A DNA stretch of 56,160 nucleotides from Pseudonocardia acidicola (lineage in GTDB: Bacteria; Actinomycetota; Actinomycetes; Mycobacteriales; Pseudonocardiaceae): assembly GCF_012911935.1 (NCBI RefSeq), contig NZ_JAAXLA010000043.1, positions 1 to 56,160 of the forward strand, in the 5' to 3' direction. The notes under the pieces are model-generated. The model did not search any database. It was not told the origin of the DNA and was given only the letters and a program-made list of their open reading frames with translations. A program made the position numbers and the translations under genes. Position 1 is the stretch's first letter. Every line of letters begins with the position of its first letter. Below, piece by piece: positions 1 to 8,302 of the stretch.

Positions 1-5
1 GGTGG

Positions 6-971
6 TTACATGGCGCGGTAGTCGCGGGGGGAGTAGCGGGGGCCGAACCGGGGGCGGCGGAAGCCCGACAGCTCCACGTAGCGCACGGCCCGATGCCGCT
101 GCGGGGCGTACGGCGCCAGGACGGTGAGCATGCCCGCGTCGTCCAGCGGCCGACCCACCAGCGCCCAGCCCACCACCGTGGGTATGTGGAAGTCGCCGAA
201 GCTCACCGCGTCCGGATCGCCCCAGACCCGCTGGGCGATCTCCGCCGCGGTCCACACCCCGATCCCGGGGACCTTGCGGAGCAACTCACGGCCTGCCTCC
301 CCGCCGAGCTCGGCCGCGGCCTCCAGCCGGTGCGCGACGGCCGCCGCGGCCAGGATCGCCCGGCGCCGCGCCGAGTCCACCCCGGCCCGGTGCCACTCCC
401 AGTCCGGCACCGCACGGATCTGCGCCGGCGTCGGCGGAACCCGCATGCCCTGCGGCGCGGGCCCGGGCGGCAGGTCGCCGAAACGCCAGCACAGCTCGCG
501 CCAGGAGCGGCGCGCCTCCACCCCGGTGACCTTCTGCTCGAGCACCGCCGGGATCAGCGAGTCCCACACCCGCCGCGACGAGCCCAGCCGGATCCCCGGC
601 ATGCGCCGGACCGCGTCGGAGATCAGCGGGTGGTGGGCGGCGAAGGCGCTCGGGTCGTCGTCGGCGCCGAGCAGCGCGGGCAGGCCGTCGAGGGCCCACT
701 GCGCGCCCGCACCCCACGCGGCGGCCACCACGGTGCCGTCGTCGCGGCGGTGCAGCCGCATCGTCATCGGGCCGTCCGGGGTGCTCGACACCCGCCAGAT
801 CGCCGAGCCCTCGCCCACCGAGCGCCATGTCGGATCGCCCTTGCCCCGGCGCAGCGGGGCCAGCACACCGGACAGGTCCAGCGGGAACGGCGGCCGCCAT
901 TCGCGTGCCTGTGCGCGGGAATCGTCGCCGGAGCGACTATTTCCGCGCACGAGCGCTTGGCGCCTATACAT
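6..971 (-). CDS. DNA-3-methyladenine glycosylase 2 family protein (HhH-GPD)
   Basis: This is a base-excision repair glycosylase that removes alkylated bases from DNA. The 321-residue product carries a helix-hairpin-helix at about residues 231-246 (KVPGIGVWTAAEIAQ) followed by SFGDFHI, whose Asp near residue 260 matches the catalytic Asp of the HhH-GPD superfamily. The ATG at 971 overlaps the stop of the upstream guanylyltransferase gene by 8 nt, suggesting translational coupling. Residues 8-22 are encoded by a palindromic repeat (911-950), and recognisable homology begins only at about residue 25 (EWRPPFPLDL). Only the ATG at 971 and a GTG at 950 are plausible starts, so the repeat appears to have been adopted into the coding region. 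The family is secure; the substrate is inferred. Confidence 0.85.
   Translation of the reverse strand: MYRRQALVRGNSRSGDDSRAQAREWRPPFPLDLSGVLAPLRRGKGDPTWRSVGEGSAIWRVSSTPDGPMTMRLHRRDDGTVVAAAWGAGAQWALDGLPALLGADDDPSAFAAHHPLISDAVRRMPGIRLGSSRRVWDSLIPAVLEQKVTGVEARRSWRELCWRFGDLPPGPAPQGMRVPPTPAQIRAVPDWEWHRAGVDSARRRAILAAAAVAHRLEAAAELGGEAGRELLRKVPGIGVWTAAEIAQRVWGDPDAVSFGDFHIPTVVGWALVGRPLDDAGMLTVLAPYAPQRHRAVRYVELSGFRRPRFGPRYSPRDYRAM
911..950. repeat. Palindromic repeat, copy A
   Basis: Two 18-nt arms (911-928 and 933-950) are complementary at 16 of 18 positions around a 4-nt loop. The core is GTGCGCGGRAATMGTCGC. Related copies lie at 48499-48538 and 55982-56021. On the minus strand it begins 13 nt after the guanylyltransferase stop codon, where a transcription terminator would sit, yet it also lies inside the start of the glycosylase gene. 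Confidence 0.85.
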
Positions 972-2037
972 CAGGTGAGAAACGTACCCCGTGCGGTGGA
1001 AGCACGACGTCGGGCCAGACCCGCATGCCGCCGCGCAGCTCGCACTGCGCCCCGACGACGGCCCGGTCCCCGACCACGGTGTCGACCACGCTCGCGCCGT
1101 CGTCGACCCGGGCGCCGTACCCGACCACCGAGTGCTCGACGACCGCGCCCTCGCCGACCACGGCGCCGTCGAAGAGCATCGCGCCCTCCACCCGCGCCCC
1201 GGCGCCGATCCGCACGCCGCGCCCGACCGTGGTGCCGCCGAACACCAGCGCGCCCTCGGCGATCTCGGCGCCCTCCAGAACGAGCGCCTCCCCGGTCGGG
1301 CCGGGCAGCGCCGCCGACGGCGCGACGCCGCGGACCAGGTCGGCCGAGCCGTGCACGAGGTCGGCCGGGGTGCCCATGTCGCGCCAGTAGGAGGTGTCCA
1401 CGTGCCCGGACACCCGGGAACCCGATGCCAGCAGCCCGGGGAAGGTCTCCCGCTCCACCGACACCGGCCGGCCCTCCGGGATCGAGTCGATCACCGAGCG
1501 GCGGAACACGTAACAGCCGGCGTTGATCTGGTCGGTCGGCGGGTCGTCGGTCTTCTCCAGGAACTCGAGAACCCGGCCCTCGGTGTCGGTCGGCACGCAG
1601 CCATAGGCCCGCGGGTCCTGCACCCGCACCAGGTGCAGGGTGACGTCGGCGGCGGTGCGCCGGTGGGTCGCGACGACGGCACCCAGGTCGGTGCCGGCGA
1701 GCACATCACCGTTGAACACCAGCACGTCCTCGGCGCTCAGGTGCTTGGCCACGTTGCGGATTCCGCCGCCGGTGCCCAGCGGGGCCTCCTCCACCACGTA
1801 GGTGATCTCCAGGCCGGCCGCGGTGCCGTCGCCGAAGTGGTCGGCGAACGTCTCCGCCAGGTAGGAGGTGCCGAGGATGACGCGACGCACCCCGGCCGCC
1901 CGGATCCGCGACAACAGGTGGGCAAGGAACGGCACGCCCGCGGTGGGCAGCATGGGCTTGGGCGCGGACAGGGTCAGCGGCCGCAGCCGGGTCCCCTTCC
2001 CGCCGACCAGCACCACCGCTTCGACGTCGTCCAGCAC
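964..2037 (-). CDS. manC: Mannose-1-phosphate guanylyltransferase-type NDP-sugar pyrophosphorylase
   Basis: The enzyme condenses a sugar 1-phosphate with an NTP, most likely mannose-1-P with GTP, giving GDP-mannose for lipomannan and phosphatidylinositol mannosides. The 357-residue product has the nucleotidyltransferase signature VGGKGTRLRPLT at residues 11-22 and PKPMLP at 26-31. From about residue 250 it carries left-handed beta-helix hexapeptide repeats. The GTG start at 2037 follows a GA-rich ribosome-binding site (GAGGGGGA). It lies 22 bp downstream of wbbL, the same order as Rv3265c-Rv3264c in M. tuberculosis, where the gene is called manB. Sequence alone cannot exclude glucose-1-P as the substrate. 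Confidence 0.85.
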   Translation of the reverse strand: MLDDVEAVVLVGGKGTRLRPLTLSAPKPMLPTAGVPFLAHLLSRIRAAGVRRVILGTSYLAETFADHFGDGTAAGLEITYVVEEAPLGTGGGIRNVAKHLSAEDVLVFNGDVLAGTDLGAVVATHRRTAADVTLHLVRVQDPRAYGCVPTDTEGRVLEFLEKTDDPPTDQINAGCYVFRRSVIDSIPEGRPVSVERETFPGLLASGSRVSGHVDTSYWRDMGTPADLVHGSADLVRGVAPSAALPGPTGEALVLEGAEIAEGALVFGGTTVGRGVRIGAGARVEGAMLFDGAVVGEGAVVEHSVVGYGARVDDGASVVDTVVGDRAVVGAQCELRGGMRVWPDVVLPPHGVRFSPDV

Positions 2038-2059
2038 AGTCGGTCCCCCTCGTCTCTTG

Positions 2060-2938
2060 TCAGCGCGCGGCGCGCCGCACGGCTGCCCCCGCCCGCACCC
2101 GCAGCCCCAGCCTCAGCGCCACCCGCAGGGGCGCCCAGCGCAGGCCCGGATGCCGGTCGGCCAGGTAGCGGTAGGCGCTGCGGTGGTGCTCGGCGAGCAT
2201 CCGCGCCGACACGTCGGCCCGCCCGGTCGAGTGCCCACCGGCATGCACCACGTCCGCGCTCGGCACGTAGATGTTCAGCCAGCCCGATCGTTGCAGCCGG
2301 TCGCCGAGATCCACATCCTCGAAATACATGAAGTAGCGGGAGTCGAACCCGTCGACCGAGTCGAAGGCCGCGCGGCGCAACAGCAGGCACGACCCCGACA
2401 GCCAGCCGGCCCGGCGCTCGGTCACCGCGGCGTCGGACTGACGGTACTCCCGGGTCCACGGGTTGCCCGGCCAGACCCGGGAGAACAACGCGTGCCCGAC
2501 CCCACGACCGATCGACGGCAGTAGCCGGGCCGAGGGGTAGACCGTGCCGTCCGGGTCGCGGATCAGCGGCCCGAGCGCACCGGCCCGGGGCCAGCGCGCG
2601 GCCGCGGCGAGCAACGCGTCGAGCGAGCCCTCGCCCCACACCAGGTCCGGGTTGGCGACCACGACCCAGCCGACCTCCGGCCCCAGCTCGGCCACTCCCC
2701 GGTTGGCCGCACTGCCGTAGCCGACGTTCTCCCCGATCCGCAGCAGTTCCACACCCGCTCGCTCGGCGGCCCGCTCGGGGGCGCCGTCGACGGATCCGTT
2801 GTCGGCGAGCACGACCCGCACGGGGCGCTCGGTGGCCCCCTTCAGCGAGTCGAGGAAGCCGTCCAGGGTCTCCCCCGGCGAGTAGGTGACGGTGACGACG
2901 GCGAGCTCGTCGCCGTAGTCCCGCAGGGCTGGCTCCAC
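2060..2938 (-). CDS. wbbL: Rhamnosyltransferase WbbL (GT2)
   Basis: This membrane-associated glycosyltransferase transfers rhamnose from dTDP-rhamnose to GlcNAc-diphospho-decaprenol, completing the linker between peptidoglycan and arabinogalactan. The 292-residue protein shows GT2 motifs ADNGSVDG, ENVGYGSAANRG, VANPDLVW, LSGSCLLLRR and YFMYFEDVDLG. I chose the GTG at 2938 because TAGGGT lies 7 nt upstream, as expected for a leaderless transcript; an in-frame GTG at 2947 would add three residues. It is flanked by the TPR gene and the guanylyltransferase gene, with rmlD and rmlB upstream making its dTDP-rhamnose donor. Confidence 0.9.
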   Translation of the reverse strand: MEPALRDYGDELAVVTVTYSPGETLDGFLDSLKGATERPVRVVLADNGSVDGAPERAAERAGVELLRIGENVGYGSAANRGVAELGPEVGWVVVANPDLVWGEGSLDALLAAAARWPRAGALGPLIRDPDGTVYPSARLLPSIGRGVGHALFSRVWPGNPWTREYRQSDAAVTERRAGWLSGSCLLLRRAAFDSVDGFDSRYFMYFEDVDLGDRLQRSGWLNIYVPSADVVHAGGHSTGRADVSARMLAEHHRSAYRYLADRHPGLRWAPLRVALRLGLRVRAGAAVRRAAR

Positions 2939-2945
2939 GGCGGGC

Positions 2946-2951
2946 ACCCTA
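2946..2951 (-). promoter_or_regulatory. Candidate -10 box of wbbL (leaderless)
   Basis: TAGGGT reads on the minus strand 7 nt before the GTG at 2938, so transcription would begin at or next to the start codon. It could give wbbL a promoter independent of rmlBD. Confidence 0.5.
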
Positions 2952-3023
2952 GCGGCCGCACCGCAGCGTCATGCTTCCGCCGCTCGGCCTCAGTGCCCCG
3001 CTCCGGCCGCCGACCGCTCGGCC

Positions 3024-3854
3024 TCAGTCGTCCGTCGGGTCCTCGCCGTCGAGCTCGGCCAGCGCCCGGGCCGCGTTGCGGTCCCCCGCGTTCGCGCCGA
3101 CGACCAGGTGCTCGCGGGCCTCCTCGGGCCGTCCGTCGTCGAGCAGGAACTGGCCGAGGGCGTACGCCGACCCGGGCTCACGGTGCCGGCGGGCCTCCCG
3201 GAACTCGCGCTCGGCGCCGGCGGCGTCACCGCGGCCGTCCAGCAGGAACCCGGCGTACGCGGTGTGCGCGCGCACGGCACCGAGCGCCCCGGCCCGCCGG
3301 TAGAGCTCCTCGGCCTCGTCGTCGCGGCCGGCCGCGGCGCGGGCGTCGGCGAGCGCGACCACGGTGTCCGGGCGGGCGTCGTCGACGTACCGCTCGGCGG
3401 CCGCGATGGCCGCGCGCAGGTCCCCGCTCTCGAGGTGGAACGCGACGAGGTTGTCCGGGGCCAGCGCGTCGCCGGCGTCGGCCGCACGGGTCAGGACCTG
3501 GATGGCCTCGCCCGACCGGCCCTCGTCGCGCAGCAGGAGGGCCAGGTCGTTGGCCGCCGCGAGCTCACCGTGCTGCAGCGCCAGCCGCAGCGCGTCCTCC
3601 GCCCGGTCCTTGTGGCCGAGCTCGGCCAGCGCGACACCGAGCCGGCCGGCGAACTCGACGCGGCCACGCTCGACGAGCTGGCCCAGCCATTCCGCGGCCG
3701 CGTGCCAGCTGCCGCTGTCCAGGTAGGCCCGGGCCAGCAGGTCCGGTGCGGACGGCTCCGCCGCGGCCACCGCGTGCCGCAGCACCTCCACTGCCTCGAA
3801 GGCGAGCTCGCGGTTCAGCAGGTCCCGGCCCTGCTGTGACAACGGTTCGGTCAT
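3024..3854 (-). CDS. Tetratricopeptide/Sel1-like repeat protein
   Basis: The 276-residue soluble protein is built of helical repeats from end to end. Recurrent Ala/Leu-rich units such as LARAYLDSGSWHAAAEWL, AVALADARAAAGRDDEAEELY and YALGQFLLDDGRPEEAREHL have the TPR/Sel1 spacing. There is no signal peptide or catalytic motif. I chose the ATG at 3854 (MTEPLSQQG), which has a GTGGGGA ribosome-binding site; the open frame extends further upstream without another good start. It lies 34 bp after rmlD in the rhamnose/linker cluster, so a scaffold or regulatory role in wall assembly is possible but only inferred. TPR-containing genes are not part of the mycobacterial version of this cluster as I know it. 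Confidence 0.75.
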   Translation of the reverse strand: MTEPLSQQGRDLLNRELAFEAVEVLRHAVAAAEPSAPDLLARAYLDSGSWHAAAEWLGQLVERGRVEFAGRLGVALAELGHKDRAEDALRLALQHGELAAANDLALLLRDEGRSGEAIQVLTRAADAGDALAPDNLVAFHLESGDLRAAIAAAERYVDDARPDTVVALADARAAAGRDDEAEELYRRAGALGAVRAHTAYAGFLLDGRGDAAGAEREFREARRHREPGSAYALGQFLLDDGRPEEAREHLVVGANAGDRNAARALAELDGEDPTDD

Positions 3855-3888
3855 CGGTCCCCACTCGGTCGGGTGAGGCGCGAGGATC

Positions 3889-4752
3889 TCACCGACCGCG
3901 CAGCGCGTCACCCTCCGCCGCAAAGGCCGCGCTCAGCGCGGCGCGCCACGATCGTGGCGGGGTCAGTCCGGCCGCCCGCCAGGCGCCGTCACCCAGCACC
4001 GAGTACGCAGGCCGCGGCGCGGGCCGGGGGAACCGGTCGGTGCCGCAGGGGCGCACCCGCTGCGGGTCCGCACCGAGTTCTTCGAACACCGCACGGGCCA
4101 ACCCGAACCAGGTCGTCCGCCCGCCACCGGCGAAGTGCAGCACACCACCGGGGACGTCGGAGCCACCCAACTCGACGAGCGCGGCGGCGAGGTCCGCGGC
4201 CCAGGTCGGACTGCCGCACTGGTCGTCGACGACGTCGGGGTCGCGGCCCTCTCGGGCCAGCCGCGCCATCGTCGAGACGAAGTTCGGGCCGCCGGCGCCG
4301 TAGAGCCAGGCTGTGCGGACGACGTGGTGCCGCGGCGAGGCGGCGAGCACCGCCTGCTCACCGGCCAGCTTGCTGGCCCCGTAGACGGTCCGCGGGCCGG
4401 TCGGGTCCCCGGGCTCGTAGGGTGCGGTGGCGTCCCCGGAGAACACGTAGTCGGTGGACACGTGCAGCAGCCGCGCCCCCGCCCCGGCGCACGCCGCGGC
4501 CAGCACCGCCGGGCCCTCGGCGTTGCCGGCGTAGGCCGCGGCGTGCTCGGTCTCGGCGGCGTCGACGGCGGTGTACGCGGCGGCGTTGAGCACCACGTCG
4601 GGACGGTGCGTGGCGAGTGCCTTCTCGACCGCACCCCGTTCGGTGACGTCGAGGTCCGCGCGGCCCAGCGCGACCGGCTGCCGCCCGGCCAGGGCGGCCC
4701 GCAGCGCGGTGCCCAGCATCCCGCCCGCGCCGGTGATCAGCCAGCGCGTCAC
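3889..4752 (-). CDS. rmlD: dTDP-4-dehydrorhamnose reductase
   Basis: RmlD catalyses the last step of dTDP-L-rhamnose synthesis, the NAD(P)H-dependent reduction of dTDP-4-keto-rhamnose. The 287-residue protein has the Rossmann motif ITGAGGMLG near the N-terminus, NAAAYTAVDAAE, and YGASKLAGE carrying the SDR YxxxK pair. The GTG start at 4752 overlaps the rmlB stop as GTGA, so the two are translationally coupled. The product feeds wbbL three genes downstream. Confidence 0.93.
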   Translation of the reverse strand: MTRWLITGAGGMLGTALRAALAGRQPVALGRADLDVTERGAVEKALATHRPDVVLNAAAYTAVDAAETEHAAAYAGNAEGPAVLAAACAGAGARLLHVSTDYVFSGDATAPYEPGDPTGPRTVYGASKLAGEQAVLAASPRHHVVRTAWLYGAGGPNFVSTMARLAREGRDPDVVDDQCGSPTWAADLAAALVELGGSDVPGGVLHFAGGGRTTWFGLARAVFEELGADPQRVRPCGTDRFPRPAPRPAYSVLGDGAWRAAGLTPPRSWRAALSAAFAAEGDALRGR

Positions 4753-5744
4753 AGCGCCGCCCGGGCCCGCAGCGGCTCCCACCAGTGCCGGTTCTCCCGG
4801 TACCAGGCCACCGTGTCGGCCAGCCCGGTGGCGAAGTCCTTCGCCGGGGCGTAGCCGAGCTCGGTGCGGATCTTGGCGTCGTCGAGGCTGTAGCGCCGGT
4901 CGTGTCCGAGCCGGTCGGGCACCTGCCGGACGAACGACTCGTCGCGGCCGGTCGCCTCCAGCAGCAGGGTCGTCAGCTCGCGGTTGGTCAGCTCGGTGCC
5001 ACCGCCGATGTGGTAGACCTCACCGGGCCGGCCGGTCTCGGCGACGAGCTGGATGCCCCGGCAGTGGTCGTCGACGTGCAGCCAGTCGCGGACGTTGCCG
5101 CCGTCGCCGTAGAGCGGCACCGGGATCCCGTCGAGCAGGTTCGTGATGAACAGCGGGATGACCTTCTCCGGGAAGTGGTACGGCCCGTAGTTGTTGGTGC
5201 AGCGGGTGATCCGCACGTCCATCCCGTAGGTGCGGTGGTAGGACCGGGCGATCAGGTCGGCGCCCGCCTTGGCCGCGGAGTACGGCGAGTTCGGCGCGAG
5301 CGGGGTCTGCTCGGTCCAGGAGCCCTCGTCGATCGAGCCGTAGACCTCGTCCGTGGACACCTGCACGAACGTCGTGACGCCCGCGTCCAGCGCGGCCTGC
5401 AGCAGTACCTGGGTGCCTGCGACGTTGGTGGAGACGAAGTCGGCGGCACCGGTGATGGACCGGTCCACGTGCGACTCGGCCGCGAAGTGGACGACGACGT
5501 CGGTGCCCACCATCAGCTTCGCCACCAGGTCGGTGTCGCGAATGTCACCCCGGACGAAACGCAGCCGTGGCGATCCGGCGACGGGGGCGAGATTGGCCTG
5601 GTTACCGGCGTAGGTGAGCAGGTCCAGCACCACCACCTCCGCCGCGTCGAAGGCCGGGTAGCCACCGTTGAGGAGGGTGCGGACGTAGTGCGAGCCGATG
5701 AAACCGGCACCACCGGTGACCAGCACGCGGGAAGGGGACGGCAT
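4749..5744 (-). CDS. rmlB: dTDP-glucose 4,6-dehydratase
   Basis: RmlB converts dTDP-glucose to dTDP-4-keto-6-deoxyglucose, the second committed step to dTDP-rhamnose. The 331-residue protein, normal for the family, shows VTGGAGFIGSHYVR at the N-terminus, HFAAESHVDRS, STDEVYG, YSAAKAGAD (YxxxK) and NNYGPYHFPEK. The ATG at 5744 starts exactly at the conserved N-terminus (MPSPSRVLVTGG); the open frame upstream to 6038 is not coding. It heads the minus-strand linker cluster and is divergent from the LCP ligase gene. In M. tuberculosis rmlB lies elsewhere, so having rmlB next to rmlD here is a difference. Confidence 0.95.
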   Translation of the reverse strand: MPSPSRVLVTGGAGFIGSHYVRTLLNGGYPAFDAAEVVVLDLLTYAGNQANLAPVAGSPRLRFVRGDIRDTDLVAKLMVGTDVVVHFAAESHVDRSITGAADFVSTNVAGTQVLLQAALDAGVTTFVQVSTDEVYGSIDEGSWTEQTPLAPNSPYSAAKAGADLIARSYHRTYGMDVRITRCTNNYGPYHFPEKVIPLFITNLLDGIPVPLYGDGGNVRDWLHVDDHCRGIQLVAETGRPGEVYHIGGGTELTNRELTTLLLEATGRDESFVRQVPDRLGHDRRYSLDDAKIRTELGYAPAKDFATGLADTVAWYRENRHWWEPLRARAAL

Positions 5745-5857
5745 GCCGCGAATCGTGCCACGAGCACGTTCGGGCACGCCGACACGCAGCCCGTCGCCCA
5801 CTTTCCGGGGTCGGATGCTGCACCCTGGGGGCCCGAATGGTGCAGGACGGGAGGAAC

Positions 5858-7498
5858 ATGGACGACTCGGCGACGCGGAGCGGGGTGCGCGCGGGGGCCG
5901 CGCGTCCCCGCGGTGCGTCGTCCGCGTCCGGCTCGTCGCGCCGGCCCCGCGCCGGCTCGACCGCCCTCGCCGGCGCGCGGCCGCGGCCACCCGGGTCGCG
6001 CCCGCCCTCGACGCGGCCGGCACCCCGGGGCCGCCCACCGGGCGACAGCCCGCCCGCGTCCCCGGACTGGCCGCGGCGCATCCGGATCACGCTGACCGTG
6101 ATGTCGGTGCTCGTCCTCGCCGTCACCGGCACCGGGTGGGGTCTCTACCGGGACCTCACCGGCGGGCTCGCCACCACCGACGTGATCTTCGGGGGCTCCG
6201 ACGGCAACGGGATGAACATCCTGCTGGTCGGGGTGGACAGCCGGACCGACGCGCAGGGCAACCCGCTTCCCGACGAGGTCCTGGCCCAGCTGCGCAGCGG
6301 CGCCGAGCCCGGGGTGCTCAACTCCGACACGATCATCATGCTGCACCTGCCCGCCGACGGCAGCAGCGCCGTCGCGTTCTCCGTTCCGCGCGACTCCTAC
6401 GTCGACATCCCCGGCTACCGCCGGGACAAGATCAACGCCGCGTACCCGGCGACCAAGGCGCTCAAGGCCGAGGAGTTGGTCTCCGCCGGCGTCCGCGATC
6501 CCAGGCAGGTCGAGCGCGAATCGGCCGCCGCCGGACGCAGCGCCCTGATCGGGACGGTGCAGGACCTCACCGGGCTGCACGTCGACCACTACGCCGAGGT
6601 GAACCTGCTCGGCTTCTACAACCTGACGACCGCGATCGGCGGCGTCGACGTGTGCCTCAAGGCCCCGGTCGACGAGCCGCTGTCCGGCGCGAGGTTCCCC
6701 GCCGGCCGGCAGACCATCTCCGGGGCCGACGCGCTGGCGTTCGTCCGGCAGCGGCACGACCTGCCCGGCGGCGACCTGTCCCGGATCCGCCGCCAGCAGG
6801 TGTTCCTCGCCGCGGTCGCCGACAAGATCCTCTCCAGCGGCACGCTCACCAACCCGAGCACGCTGAGCGCGCTCATCGACGTGGCGCAGAAGTCGCTGGT
6901 CATCGACTCCGGCTGGGATGTGCTCGGCTTCGCCCACCAGGCGTCGAACCTCGCGGCCGGCAACCTCGACTTCCTGACCATCCCGACCCGGGGCGGGGAG
7001 ACCAACGCCCGCGGCGACGTCGTGCTCGTCGACCGCGCCGAGGTGCGCACCGCCATCGAGCAGCGGACCAGCGCGGCCGCATCGCCCGGGCCCGCCGCCC
7101 CGGCGACCCCGCCGGTGGACCCGAAGACGGTCACCGTCGACGTCGGGAACGGCTCCGGGGCCACCGGCCTCGCCGCGCAGGTGGCCGACCGGCTCGCCGC
7201 GGCCGGGTTCGCCCGCGGCAGCGTGGACAACGCCGGGCGGCGGTCCACCTCGGTGGTCCGTTACGCCGCGGACGCCGGCGAGGACGCCGCCCGGGCGGTC
7301 GCCGCCCAGCTCGGAGGCCTGCCGGTGGAGCGCTCCGACGCCGTGCCGGCCAGCCGGGTGCTGGTGCTGCTGGGACCGGACTTCCACCGCGCCGGCGGGC
7401 CGGCCACCGCGGCGGCCGCACCCGCGGGTCCCGCCGCACCGGCGACCGCCGCCGCGGATCAGCCGATCAACGCCGGCGGCGTACCGTGCATCGACTGA
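5858..7498 (+). CDS. LytR-CpsA-Psr (LCP) family cell-wall ligase
   Basis: LCP enzymes attach arabinogalactan to peptidoglycan on the outer membrane face. The 546-residue protein has a disordered Arg/Pro/Ala-rich cytoplasmic N-terminus (about 70 residues) and one membrane helix (ITLTVMSVLVLAVTGTGWGL). The LCP domain follows, with LLVGVDSRTD, LNSDTIIMLHL, FSVPRDSYVDIPG, KINAAY and AFVRQRHDLPGGDLSR. A C-terminal LytR_C domain contains VDVGNGSGATGLAAQVADRL. The ATG at 5858 has a GGGAGGA ribosome-binding site; an ATG at 5837 is less likely. The position next to rmlB/rmlD/wbbL matches Rv3267 (Lcp1). Confidence 0.92.
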   Translation: MDDSATRSGVRAGAARPRGASSASGSSRRPRAGSTALAGARPRPPGSRPPSTRPAPRGRPPGDSPPASPDWPRRIRITLTVMSVLVLAVTGTGWGLYRDLTGGLATTDVIFGGSDGNGMNILLVGVDSRTDAQGNPLPDEVLAQLRSGAEPGVLNSDTIIMLHLPADGSSAVAFSVPRDSYVDIPGYRRDKINAAYPATKALKAEELVSAGVRDPRQVERESAAAGRSALIGTVQDLTGLHVDHYAEVNLLGFYNLTTAIGGVDVCLKAPVDEPLSGARFPAGRQTISGADALAFVRQRHDLPGGDLSRIRRQQVFLAAVADKILSSGTLTNPSTLSALIDVAQKSLVIDSGWDVLGFAHQASNLAAGNLDFLTIPTRGGETNARGDVVLVDRAEVRTAIEQRTSAAASPGPAAPATPPVDPKTVTVDVGNGSGATGLAAQVADRLAAAGFARGSVDNAGRRSTSVVRYAADAGEDAARAVAAQLGGLPVERSDAVPASRVLVLLGPDFHRAGGPATAAAAPAGPAAPATAAADQPINAGGVPCID

Positions 7499-7534
7499 CG
7501 CGCCCGTTCTGACCGACCCCTGCGAGGCCCCGCC

Positions 7535-8254
7535 GTGACCCTGACCGCCGCGCTGCTCGAACCGGCGCTGGCCGGCAACCCGGCCCGGCCGCTGATCACC
7601 TTCTACGACGACGCGACCGGCGAGCGCATCGAACTGTCGGCCGTCACCACCGCCAACTGGGCGGCCAAGGCCGCGAACCTGCTCCGCGACGAGTGCGACG
7701 TCGAGCCCGGCACGCCGGTGGCCGTGCTGCTGCCCGCGCACTGGCAGACCGCGGCGGTGCTGCTGGCGGTGTGGTGGTGCGGCGGCCAGGTGGTGACCGA
7801 ACCCAGCGAGGCGGAGTGGGTGCTCTGCGACGCCGACCGCGTCGACCTGGCGCTCGCGGCCGCACCCACGGGCGGCGTCATCGCGCTCTCGCTCGACGCG
7901 TTCGGCCGCGGGCTGACCGGGCTGCCCGCCGGGGTCCTCGACTTCGCGACCGAGGTCCGGCTGCAGGGCGACGAGTTCGTGCCGTGGCAGGACGTGCCGG
8001 ACGCGGCCCCGGCGCTGGCCGGCGGCTCGGTGGCCGACGTGCTCGCCGACGCCCACCACCGCGCCACCGCCCTCGGCGTGTCCGTGGGTGACCGGGTGCT
8101 CTCCACGCAGGACTGGTCGAGCCTGGACGGTGTCCTCGACGGGTTGATCGCAGTGCTCGCGGCCGGCGCGTCGCTGGTCCAGTGCCGCAACGCCGACCCG
8201 GCGAAGCTCGATCACCGGGCGGAGACCGAGAAGACCACCGTCCGGCTCACCTGA
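7535..8254 (+). CDS. TIGR03089 family protein
   Basis: A 239-residue protein of a family found next to the LCP gene in mycolata (Rv3268 position). It resembles a truncated N-terminal part of an AMP-binding (acyl-CoA synthetase-like) domain: LLPAHWQTAAVLLAVWWCGG and the AVLAAGASLVQ segment look like the first lobe. The adenylate-forming core motif and the catalytic C-terminal domain are absent. No reaction can be assigned. It starts at a GTG 36 bp after the LCP gene and is probably cotranscribed. Confidence 0.8.
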   Translation: MTLTAALLEPALAGNPARPLITFYDDATGERIELSAVTTANWAAKAANLLRDECDVEPGTPVAVLLPAHWQTAAVLLAVWWCGGQVVTEPSEAEWVLCDADRVDLALAAAPTGGVIALSLDAFGRGLTGLPAGVLDFATEVRLQGDEFVPWQDVPDAAPALAGGSVADVLADAHHRATALGVSVGDRVLSTQDWSSLDGVLDGLIAVLAAGASLVQCRNADPAKLDHRAETEKTTVRLT

Positions 8255-8302
8255 GGCCTGCTCGCCAGGGCCGAAGCATCCACGCTGCGCGCTCGTGGCA
8301 CG

